Assembly (NCBI GenBank): GCA_900554405.1
Contig: USHI01000007.1
Coordinates: forward strand, 1 to 20,182
Direction of reading: 5' to 3'
Length of the DNA: 20,182 nucleotides
From: an uncultured Eubacteriales bacterium
GTDB lineage: Bacteria; Bacillota; Clostridia; Oscillospirales; CAG-382
The translations under genes and the position numbers were made by a program. The notes beneath the pieces were generated by a model. It saw only the letters and a program-made list of their open reading frames with translations. It did not search any database and was not told the DNA's origin. This document shows, piece after piece, positions 1-6,271 of this stretch (positions are counted from its first letter, which is position 1; each line of letters opens with the position of its first letter).

Positions 1-1
1 G

Positions 2-565
2 GAGCCCACAACACCGCAGACCATGCCGGCGCTATTCGACGGCGATACCGGCGACCTCGACGGCGGCATAGATATCGACGGCGACGGTATACCCGATATC
101 CCCGCCGGGGAGGATATACCCCACGCGCACGCCTTCGAAGCGGACGGAGGTCTGCGGCTGTTTACCTTCCGCGGAATAATCGCCTTCTTCTCGGTCATGG
201 GCTGGGCAGGCGTTGTCTGCACGGACAACGGAATGAAAGGCTTCCCCGCAGTGCTCGTATCGCTTGTTTCCGGTTTTGCGGCGATGCTCATTGTCGCGCT
301 GCTCATGAAGTGGATACTTTCACTGCAATACGACGGCACCGAAAAGATCCGCGATTCGCTCGGTGCAAGCGGCACGGTATATATCCGCATACCCGCACTG
401 CGCGCCGGGGCGGGCAAGGTCAATATACTCGTGGGCGAGCGGATATCCGAAAAATCGGCGGTGACGGACGACCCGCAGGATATAACGTTCGGCGAGGAAA
501 TAACCGTTATCGGCATAACCGGGGACAATACACTGATCGTCCGCCGGAAAAACAAAAGGCAGTAA
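2..565 (+). CDS. NfeD-like membrane protein, 5' end cut by window edge
   Basis: The frame is open to the left edge, so the true start is probably outside; the first internal ATG is at 23. Numbered from that ATG, an acidic Gly/Asp-rich stretch (about 5-40) is followed by two hydrophobic segments (about 46-68 and 73-102) and a C-terminal beta-rich part of about 70 residues (105-175) that fits the soluble OB-fold of NfeD proteins. NfeD-like proteins act at the membrane as partners of SPFH/flotillin proteins, and a flotillin gene follows 85 bp downstream on the same strand, as in the B. subtilis yuaF-floT pair. This is the short NfeD type without a visible serine protease domain, although missing N-terminal sequence prevents certainty. 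Family assignment rests on architecture and context. Confidence 0.75.
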   Translation, partial: EPTTPQTMPALFDGDTGDLDGGIDIDGDGIPDIPAGEDIPHAHAFEADGGLRLFTFRGIIAFFSVMGWAGVVCTDNGMKGFPAVLVSLVSGFAAMLIVALLMKWILSLQYDGTEKIRDSLGASGTVYIRIPALRAGAGKVNILVGERISEKSAVTDDPQDITFGEEITVIGITGDNTLIVRRKNKRQ

Positions 566-593
566 AAGCCTTTCGGGCAGTAAAAGCCGGAAG
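558..593 (+). repeat. 18-bp imperfect tandem duplication over the nfeD stop codon
   Basis: A 13-base word (GGCAGTAAAAGCC) occurs at 558-570 and again at 576-588, a period of 18 bases; the last five bases of each unit differ. The first copy contains the TAA stop of the NfeD-like gene. It looks like a small slippage duplication in the nfeD-flotillin spacer, with no obvious function. Confidence 0.7.
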
Positions 594-650
594 GATATAA
601 TCACGCACTGCATGAGCTATAAATAAAACTGTAAATAAAGGAGAAAAACA

Positions 651-2084
651 ATGAGTCTTAACGCGATCATTCTTGTTACGGTCATGGCATTGCTTGCCTT
701 TTCGCTGGTGATGTGGATCTTTTCGAGGTACAGAAAGTGCCCCTCGGACAAGATACTCGTCATTTACGGTAAGGTCGGCAAAAACGCGGACGGCACCACG
801 CGAAGCTCCCGCTGTATCCACGGCGGCGCGGCTTTCGTATTCCCGGTGCTGCAATCCTACCGCTTTCTCGATCTGACCCCGCTTTCCATACAGGTCGATC
901 TGCGCAACGCGCTTTCCAAGCAGAACATCCGTATTGATGTTCCCTCCAGCTTCACCGTCGGTATTTCGACCGAGCCGGGCGTGATGCAGAACGCGGCGGA
1001 GCGCCTGCTCGGCTTGCAGCTCGGGCAGATACAGGAGCTTGCAAAGGACATCATATTCGGTCAGCTCAGGCTTATAATCGCGACAATGGATATCGAGGAG
1101 ATCAACACCGACCGCGATAAATTCCTGGAAGCCGTCTCCCGAAATGTGGAGGTCGAGCTTAAAAAGATCGGTCTGCGGCTGATAAACGTCAACGTCACCG
1201 ATATCAGCGACGAGAGCGGCTACATAGTCGCGCTGGGTAAAGAAGCGGCTGCAAAGGCGATCAACGATGCGAAAAAGAGCGTTGCCGAAAAGGAACGCGA
1301 CGGCTCCATAGGCGAAGCGAACGCACGCATGGACGAACGTATAAACGTTTCCAAAGCGGATGCGGAAGCGATACAGGGCGAAAACCTTTCCAAAACCGAA
1401 ATAGCGATGAGCAATGCCGCCCTGCGCGAAAAGCAGGCGGAAGCGCAGCGCATTGCCACGGCGGCGGAAAAGATACAGGCGGCAAAGGCGTTGGAGGAAT
1501 CCTACGATGCCGAGCGTGCCGCCGAAGAAGCGCGCAGCGCGCGTGAAAAGGCAACGCTGGAAGCCGACGTTATTGTCGAAACCGAGATCAACAAGCGCAA
1601 GCTGGAGCTGCAGGCGGAAGCCGAAGCCGAACAGACCCGCCGCAGGGCAAAGGGTGAAGCGGACGCCATATACGCCCGCATGGAGGCGGAAGCCCGCGGT
1701 ATGGAGGAAATACTCCGCAAGCAGGCTGCCGGCTTTGCCGAAATCGTGAAATCCGCCGGCGGGGATGCCGATGCGGCGCTCAGGCTGATGATAGCCGACA
1801 AGCTCGAGGAGCTTATGAAGATACAGGTCGAAGCCGTGAAGAACATCAAGATCGACAAGGTCACCGTGTGGGACAACGGCCAGAGCGGCAACGGTAAAAC
1901 GGCAACGGCGAACTTCCTTTCCGGCATGATGAAAAGCGTGCCCCCGCTTGAAGAGGTCTTTGCGATGAGCGGGCTTGCGCTCCCGGAATACCTCGGCAAA
2001 AAGCTCCCGGATGCGGAAAACCGCGCCCCCGCGGAGGAACAGGCGCAAACAGCGGAGAAAGCCGAAAGCACCGAAAAGCAGTAA
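651..2084 (+). CDS. Flotillin-like SPFH-domain protein
   Basis: A 477-residue protein with one N-terminal membrane segment (about 5-24), an SPFH/band-7 domain (about 30-200), a long Ala/Glu/Arg/Lys-rich coiled coil (about 200-390, repeated EAEA-type heptads typical of flotillin domains), and an acidic low-complexity tail ending in repeated AEK/TEK units. Bacterial flotillins such as B. subtilis FloT (about 510 residues) oligomerise at the inner membrane and organise fluid microdomains. The start is set by AAAGGAG at 637-643, seven bases before the ATG. It follows an NfeD-like gene and is closed by a strong hairpin terminator at 2093-2126, so the two form a complete 3' end of an operon. Assignment is strong; cargo is not readable from sequence. 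Confidence 0.93.
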   Translation: MSLNAIILVTVMALLAFSLVMWIFSRYRKCPSDKILVIYGKVGKNADGTTRSSRCIHGGAAFVFPVLQSYRFLDLTPLSIQVDLRNALSKQNIRIDVPSSFTVGISTEPGVMQNAAERLLGLQLGQIQELAKDIIFGQLRLIIATMDIEEINTDRDKFLEAVSRNVEVELKKIGLRLINVNVTDISDESGYIVALGKEAAAKAINDAKKSVAEKERDGSIGEANARMDERINVSKADAEAIQGENLSKTEIAMSNAALREKQAEAQRIATAAEKIQAAKALEESYDAERAAEEARSAREKATLEADVIVETEINKRKLELQAEAEAEQTRRRAKGEADAIYARMEAEARGMEEILRKQAAGFAEIVKSAGGDADAALRLMIADKLEELMKIQVEAVKNIKIDKVTVWDNGQSGNGKTATANFLSGMMKSVPPLEEVFAMSGLALPEYLGKKLPDAENRAPAEEQAQTAEKAESTEKQ

Positions 2085-2092
2085 CATATAAA

Positions 2093-2126
2093 GCAAAACC
2101 GGAGGGTGAGCCCCTCCGGTTTTTGC
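2093..2126. terminator. Bidirectional intrinsic terminator
   Basis: A perfect stem CCGGAGGG/CCCTCCGG (arms about 2099-2106 and 2112-2119, loop TGAGC) is extended by A-tract/T-tract pairing on both sides, giving a U-run for either strand. It lies 8 bases after the flotillin stop and 2 bases beyond the stop of the convergent dockerin gene, so it can serve both. Confidence 0.92.
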
Positions 2127-2128
2127 GT

Positions 2129-2725
2129 TTATTCGACCCATTTGAGCGCCAACGTGCCGAGATACATACGCTTTACAAGCAGGTAATCCACGGAATCTAT
2201 CTTCCCGTTTCCGTCAATATCGGAATAGACCCTTCCCGTATGGCTCACAAAGGAGGTATCCTCGCTCTGCATCACCATGCGCTTTATAACAATCAGGTCG
2301 GCAAGGTCTATGACCTCGTTTTCATTCACATCACCGTAAAGGTGTCTGTCTATCCTCGGCCCGCGATCCGTGACCGACCATACACCCGCAAGGCTGCGCG
2401 CGGCTTCCATAAGCACATCGATATGCGAGAACTTGAAATTATCGATGACCCACCAGTAGGTTATGGTATTGCCGGGTCGGGTGTATTTATCCTCCATGAG
2501 CGTTAGGGTATATGTCATTTCGGCATTGTACTTTTTGTTGTAATCGTCCTTCAGCTTTTCCATTGCCGCCGCGCGGGCTTCCTCTGCGACATACGGGTAA
2601 AAGGTTATCTCAAATTCACGTTCTTCCGTGAAATCATCGGAGCCCTCCGCCGCGGCGGGGAAATCAATCATGCAGGAGAAAAGCGTACACACAAGTAAAA
2701 CAATGGATATGATGGTTTTCTTCAT
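2129..2725 (-). CDS. Small secreted dockerin-type I protein
   Basis: A 198-residue protein with an N-terminal signal peptide (basic MKK, hydrophobic 5-20, Ala-rich cleavage region near 24-26). Residues about 28-120 are an unrecognised module rich in Tyr, Trp and charged residues. The C-terminus is a type I dockerin: two calcium loops, D132-x-N-x-N136-x-x-x-D140-x-x-D143 and D169-x-D-x-N173-x-x-x-D177-x-x-D180, each followed by a helix with the usual (L/I)xxxKRM pattern. Dockerins bind cohesins on scaffoldin or cell-surface proteins, so the product is probably exported and docked onto a cellulosome-like complex. AAAGGAG lies just upstream of the ATG. The N-terminal module has no family I can name; LFSC at 15-18 is a poor lipobox match. 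Confidence 0.85.
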   Translation of the reverse strand: MKKTIISIVLLVCTLFSCMIDFPAAAEGSDDFTEEREFEITFYPYVAEEARAAAMEKLKDDYNKKYNAEMTYTLTLMEDKYTRPGNTITYWWVIDNFKFSHIDVLMEAARSLAGVWSVTDRGPRIDRHLYGDVNENEVIDLADLIVIKRMVMQSEDTSFVSHTGRVYSDIDGNGKIDSVDYLLVKRMYLGTLALKWVE

Positions 2726-2788
2726 TTTTGGTCTCTCCTTTTGAAATAATATTATTTTGTCAGGGCGTTGATTTGCTCCCGCAAATAT

Positions 2789-2818
2789 ATTGTATCAATT
2801 CCCCACCGGTAAAATCAA
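2789..2818 (-). promoter_or_regulatory. Probable promoter of the small dockerin gene
   Basis: Read on the minus strand, TTGATT (2813-2818) and TACAAT (2789-2794) are separated by 18 bases, about 65 bases upstream of the gene. A short perfect hairpin (ATTTGC/GCAAAT, 2771-2786) lies in the 5' leader between promoter and RBS. Confidence 0.5.
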
Positions 2819-2882
2819 TTAACGATTGCGGCAAATTTGCACGAAAATAATTGGTTACCCTGCACATATTCGGCTGCAACGC

Positions 2883-2911
2883 AAAAAACATCTCGGGAGA
2901 GGTGTTTTTTT
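2883..2911 (-). terminator. Terminator after the CotH/dockerin gene
   Basis: Arms AAAAAACATCTC (2883-2894) and GAGGTGTTTTTT (2899-2910) pair over 12 bp with one G-U pair around a GGGA loop. It lies 35 bases downstream of the CotH stop codon. A/T-tracts on both sides would let it work on either strand. Confidence 0.85.
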
Positions 2912-2945
2912 GTGAATGATCAATACGCAATTATCCGCCGTATAT

Positions 2946-4589
2946 TCAGCCGTATATATTATATGTCCCGAGGACATGGCGTTTGAGCAGGAGGTAATCA
3001 TAGGCATCCGTTCTGCCGTCGCCCGTGATATCCGAAGCAAGCGTTTCGGGATAGCCGAGCGATACGGTTTGCAGCACGAGCCGTTTGAGGTAAAGGTAAT
3101 CCACGGAATCGAGAATGCCGTTTGCTCTGATATCGCCGCGAACGATGACACAATACCCCGCGCCCCCGCGCGTGAGCACGGCGCCGGTGGGAAGATATTC
3201 GCCGGACCTGAGCTTTTTGCCGCCGAAAAACGCATCCGCATCGGCGGAAACTGCGCCCGCGGCGGTCTTTTCTTTTATATCGCGGATAAACCATCCGTCC
3301 GCCCTTGCGCCGCTGCCGGGCAGCAGGGTAATCTTGTCGTCTATTCCCCATTCGGCTTTCAGCCATTCGTTGCGCTTTTCCAGCCATGCGCGGTAATAGG
3401 CAAGGTTTGCCTCATAGCCCTTATCCGGGGTGCGCTCGAAAACATTGTAGCGCACGCTGTCGCTCCAGCCCGCTTCTTTGTAATTGCGGCGGAAGGAAGC
3501 GCCGTATTCTGCAAGCATACGATCGATATAATTCCCGCCGAGCGTGTTGTCGGCATAAAGATTTATGATCTCATCCTGCAATTCGGCGTAACGCGCGGCA
3601 AGCTTTTCGCGCACGGAGGGCACGGAAAGCAGCGGTCGAAACCACATACGCTCGCACCACAGCCCCTCCCAGCTGTTGCCGGAGGTGCCGACATTGTTGT
3701 AATCCCTGTAATAATCAGAGCTGCAGTTCCCGGCTGAAAGGTCGAAATCCCACACGGGGCCGCCGTATATCCTGCCGTTTTTGATATAAAAGCGGGTGCT
3801 GCCCGTGCCGACATCAACGTTTTTGAAATATTCGAGCACGATATAGAAATCCACCATGGAATCCACATCGAAATACTTTTCGATTTCTTCGAGGCTGCCG
3901 CCGGCAAGCGCGCGTTCCGCCTTTGCGACAAAATCGAAAAGCCACGCCTTTTGCTCCGCCGTCTGCTCGTCCGGCTCGTTTATGCCGAACCGGATGCCGT
4001 AAATATCGGTGGTGAAATATGTCGTTCCCTCATCGGTATAGGAATCGCGTTCCAGAATGAACTCGTTTGCATCGGTATCTATGTCCACGCGGGTTTTCGA
4101 GGCACCGATCGCATCCGTGACAAGATAGCTGCCGAGGAATTTTTCGTTCAGATAAACATCGCACACGCGGTATTTCGGCGTGTACGCAAGCCCGATCGCC
4201 GCGGAAAAATCCAGCACCGTCTGATTGCGCAGCAGTGTTTTTTCGTAGCAGTTGGCAAGCAGGCACCATTTTTTGTTCTTGCCCATCCCGAGCAGATCGG
4301 TCTTGGAGGAGAATTTGATATTGAAGGGCTTTTTCGCGCCGGAGGAGGTGGAATTCCCGCGGATCTTCACCTTTGCGCCGGTGTCGGAAAGCTCCGGCTC
4401 CGTGCCGCCCTTCTTATCTATAACGCGCACCGCGGCTGCGCAGTAATCGCGCGTGACATTTGTCTGTGTCGTGATGAATATCTTCGGAACATCGGTCCGT
4501 GCATAAATATCCGCCGCTGCGGCGGGCGTTGCGGCAAGCACGGGAAGAAGCGTAAATATAAGCAGTGCGAGTGCGATATACTTTCTCAT
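2946..4589 (-). CDS. Secreted CotH-kinase-family protein with C-terminal dockerin
   Basis: A 547-residue protein. A signal peptide (MRKYIALALL then Leu/Ala-rich, cleavage near residue 26) is followed by a CotH-like kinase domain (about 35-420), including the RGNS motif (78-81), PFNIKF (88-93) and the VWDFDLSAGN segment (279-288) with acidic metal-binding candidates D281 and D283. A linker leads to a type I dockerin (about 484-545) with calcium loops D486...N490...D494...D497 and D520...D524...D528...D531. CotH proteins are atypical secreted protein kinases, first known from the B. subtilis spore coat; dockerin-bearing CotH proteins are known in cellulosomal ruminococci. The frame stays open another 72 codons upstream, but that extension crosses tRNA-Gln; the ATG at 4589 has GGAGG at 4598-4602 and begins a signal peptide. 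Confidence 0.92.
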   Translation of the reverse strand: MRKYIALALLIFTLLPVLAATPAAAADIYARTDVPKIFITTQTNVTRDYCAAAVRVIDKKGGTEPELSDTGAKVKIRGNSTSSGAKKPFNIKFSSKTDLLGMGKNKKWCLLANCYEKTLLRNQTVLDFSAAIGLAYTPKYRVCDVYLNEKFLGSYLVTDAIGASKTRVDIDTDANEFILERDSYTDEGTTYFTTDIYGIRFGINEPDEQTAEQKAWLFDFVAKAERALAGGSLEEIEKYFDVDSMVDFYIVLEYFKNVDVGTGSTRFYIKNGRIYGGPVWDFDLSAGNCSSDYYRDYNNVGTSGNSWEGLWCERMWFRPLLSVPSVREKLAARYAELQDEIINLYADNTLGGNYIDRMLAEYGASFRRNYKEAGWSDSVRYNVFERTPDKGYEANLAYYRAWLEKRNEWLKAEWGIDDKITLLPGSGARADGWFIRDIKEKTAAGAVSADADAFFGGKKLRSGEYLPTGAVLTRGGAGYCVIVRGDIRANGILDSVDYLYLKRLVLQTVSLGYPETLASDITGDGRTDAYDYLLLKRHVLGTYNIYG

Positions 4590-4617
4590 TTCAAAAACCT
4601 CCGGATATATTATATGT

Positions 4618-4646
4618 ATTTTACCATACCGCCGCCGCATTTGCAA
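4618..4646 (-). promoter_or_regulatory. Promoter of the CotH/dockerin gene
   Basis: On the minus strand, TTGCAA (4641-4646) and TAAAAT (4618-4623) have a 17-base spacer and lie about 30 bases upstream of the start. It is divergent from the tRNA-Gln promoter, with only 15 bases between the two -35 boxes. Confidence 0.65.
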
Positions 4647-4661
4647 CGGCAAAAATAGCGG

Positions 4662-4690
4662 TTGACAAAACGCCGCGCGCGATATATAAT
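4662..4690 (+). promoter_or_regulatory. Consensus sigma-A promoter of tRNA-Gln
   Basis: TTGACA (4662-4667) and TATAAT (4685-4690) are perfect consensus hexamers with the ideal 17-base spacer. The mature tRNA begins 12 bases after the -10 box. Confidence 0.93.
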
Positions 4691-4702
4691 AACCGAGAAT
4701 AA

Positions 4703-4778
4703 GGGGATGTCGCCAAGCGGTAAGGCACCAGACTTTGACTCTGGCATTTCGTTGGTTCGATTCCAGCCATCCCTGCCA
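4703..4778 (+). tRNA. tRNA-Gln (anticodon TTG)
   Basis: A 76-nt cloverleaf. The acceptor stem GGGGATG pairs with CATCCCT (first pair G-U), the D-arm contains GCCAAGCGGTAAGGC, the anticodon stem CCAGA/TCTGG (4728-4732/4740-4744) closes a 7-base loop CTTTGAC with TTG at 4735-4737, and the T-arm contains GGTTCGATTCC. The discriminator is G, and CCA is encoded (4776-4778). An IS element starts 34 bases downstream, and no convincing terminator lies between. Confidence 0.97.
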
Positions 4779-4848
4779 TTGCGGGGGTAACGACTTTTTG
4801 AACACTTCAAATTGGAGTTTTCAATTTTCCCCCTATCAAACTATAACA

Positions 4849-4888
4849 AGAAAACACCTATTTTCAGTAATGAGAATGGGTGTTTTCT
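4849..4888 (-). terminator. Hairpin downstream of the transposase gene
   Basis: AGAAAACACC (4849-4858) and GGTGTTTTCT (4879-4888) form a perfect 10-bp stem with a 20-base loop, 7 bases after the transposase stop and inside the IS. It may terminate the transposase transcript or block read-through from the adjacent tRNA. The long loop makes it an atypical terminator. Confidence 0.5.
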
Positions 4889-4895
4889 CTCTTTA

Positions 4896-6035
4896 TTAAG
4901 AAGCTATACTATAAAAAATGTCTTCAATTTGCGAGGGAGTTTTAAAATTCAAACTGCGATGTGGTCTTCGGTTGTTATAATAATCGATGTATTTCTCTAC
5001 TTCTGACTCCAATTCATCTATGTTGGAATATTCCTGACGATATAATGCCTCATATTTCATTCTTGCAAAGAACGATTCGCAAACTGGATTTTGCGTAGGC
5101 GAGCCGAGAGCAGAAAAGGATTGTAAAACATGTAGCTCTGACAAGTATGTTCGGAATGCCAACGCTGTGTACTGTACGCCTTGGTCTGTATGAAAAATAA
5201 GCTTGTCTGTTGTATGCCTTGATTGGTATGCAAGAGCAAAAGCTTTTAGAGACAGCATTGTGTCAATTGTTTTAGAAACAGCGGTTGCAAGGACCTTATG
5301 GGAATATAAATCAATTACCGCGCAAACAAAGTGAGGCTCATCGCCTACTCTCACATAAGTAATATCACTTGCCCATACCGTATTCGGTGAGGTAATACCA
5401 TCCAAACCAAACAACCGGTTGGGACGGTTCTTTCTTTTTATCGGAGTTGTATGTGCCTTCAATTCCCTTGGCTTTTGAATAATCAATCCCATTTCCTTCA
5501 TCAGACGACTAATCCGCGCTTCAGAAACAAACACACCTCTTTGTTCAAGGAGATATTTGATCGGCTTTTTCCCCAATCGATATTCGCTTTCGGTGAAAAT
5601 CTCTTGGATAATTGGCTTTAAATTTTCGTCATTTTTCTCATAAACAGTTTTCGAGCGTTCTGCTCTTTTTCTGTTGTAATATGTGCCTCGCGGTATTCCA
5701 AACGCCTCTGACAAAACGTGAATTGAATACTTATCTCGCAAACTATCAATTGCTTTGACCTTATCTTCTGTGGATGAGACCGGTGTACACAATGTAAGTC
5801 GTTGCACTTCCAAAATCTGCTCCAGCTTCTTTGCATGACTTTGTAAACGATTCAGCGTCATAGCTTTAGCGGCATGAGACAAATCAAAAAGCCCTTTATG
5901 ATACTGCTGCTTCCAAGCAAACAGCGTGCTCTCAGGAACATGGAACTCTTGCAGTGTTTCCTTTACCGTATGGTGATCCAGATAGAATTTTACGACTTGT
6001 TTCTTGAATACCATGGTGTACTTTTGATTTGACAT
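4896..6035 (-). CDS. IS3-family transposase, OrfA and OrfB in a single frame
   Basis: A 379-residue protein. Residues 1-60 form a helix-turn-helix of the OrfA type (KETLQEFHVPESTLFAWKQQ, 25-44), followed by a short coiled segment, an HTH_21-like region (about 135-190) and an integrase core (about 215-375). The catalytic triad is readable: D224 in WASDITYV, D284 in FHTDQGVQYT and E320 in NPVCESFFARMK, with 35 residues between the last two as in the DDE(35) group. The motif YNNRRPHRSL (353-362) is typical of the family. Most IS3 members make this protein by a programmed -1 frameshift between orfA and orfB; here the frame is continuous. GGAGG at 6043-6047 sits seven bases before the ATG. The gene appears intact and potentially active. 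Confidence 0.94.
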   Translation of the reverse strand: MSNQKYTMVFKKQVVKFYLDHHTVKETLQEFHVPESTLFAWKQQYHKGLFDLSHAAKAMTLNRLQSHAKKLEQILEVQRLTLCTPVSSTEDKVKAIDSLRDKYSIHVLSEAFGIPRGTYYNRKRAERSKTVYEKNDENLKPIIQEIFTESEYRLGKKPIKYLLEQRGVFVSEARISRLMKEMGLIIQKPRELKAHTTPIKRKNRPNRLFGLDGITSPNTVWASDITYVRVGDEPHFVCAVIDLYSHKVLATAVSKTIDTMLSLKAFALAYQSRHTTDKLIFHTDQGVQYTALAFRTYLSELHVLQSFSALGSPTQNPVCESFFARMKYEALYRQEYSNIDELESEVEKYIDYYNNRRPHRSLNFKTPSQIEDIFYSIAS

Positions 6036-6178
6036 TTTATTGCCTCCTGCTGAACAGCTAAATTATTACATCATTATACACCCAATTTATGAACTCCACT
6101 ATATTTTTGGAGAAAAATAAGAGTTAATCAAGCAAGTTCTCGCTTTTGACGGCGAGGGCAATTTACAACGGATGCCTT

Positions 6179-6194
6179 GATGTTGTACAACATC
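6179..6194. promoter_or_regulatory. Perfect 16-bp palindrome, candidate operator
   Basis: GATGTTGTACAACATC is its own reverse complement over all 16 bases. It ends 11 bases upstream of the -35 box of the HipA-like gene, a suitable place for a dimeric regulator. No regulator gene for it lies next to it; the distance to the IS end is about 80 bases. Confidence 0.55.
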
Positions 6195-6205
6195 TTCAAA
6201 AGCGC

Positions 6206-6235
6206 TTGACAAGGGGGGTTAATTTGGGGTATAAT
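6206..6235 (+). promoter_or_regulatory. Strong promoter of the HipA-like gene
   Basis: TTGACA (6206-6211) and TATAAT (6230-6235) are perfect hexamers with an 18-base spacer. The start codon lies 36 bases downstream of the -10 box, and GTAGA occurs twice 10 bases apart (6241 and 6251) in the leader. Confidence 0.85.
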
Positions 6236-6271
6236 ATATAGTAGAATACTGTAGATAAGGGGGATACTATC

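Larger units (their letters stand above)
4813..6098 (-). mobile_element. IS3-family insertion sequence, about 1.29 kb
   Basis: The boundaries are proposed from terminal inverted repeats that start TGGAGTT at 4813 and end AACTCCA at 6098 (seven perfect terminal bases, then partial similarity such as AATTTT/AAATTG). This gives the TG...CA ends usual for the IS3 family. The element contains one transposase gene on the minus strand, its RBS, a TATAAT box close to the 6098 end, and a hairpin after the gene. The flanking triplets (AAT left, CTA right) do not match, so I see no target-site duplication. Confidence 0.8.

Noticed and set aside
507..2141. Long minus-strand open frame (544 codons) opposite the flotillin gene
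   Set aside because: It lies antisense to a clear SPFH protein, has no RBS, and its Arg/Leu/Phe-rich translation is typical of the complement of an Ala/Glu-rich coiled coil.
4590..4805. 72-codon N-terminal extension of the CotH protein
   Set aside because: It would cover the tRNA-Gln gene and the CotH promoter, and the ATG at 4589 has its own RBS and signal peptide.
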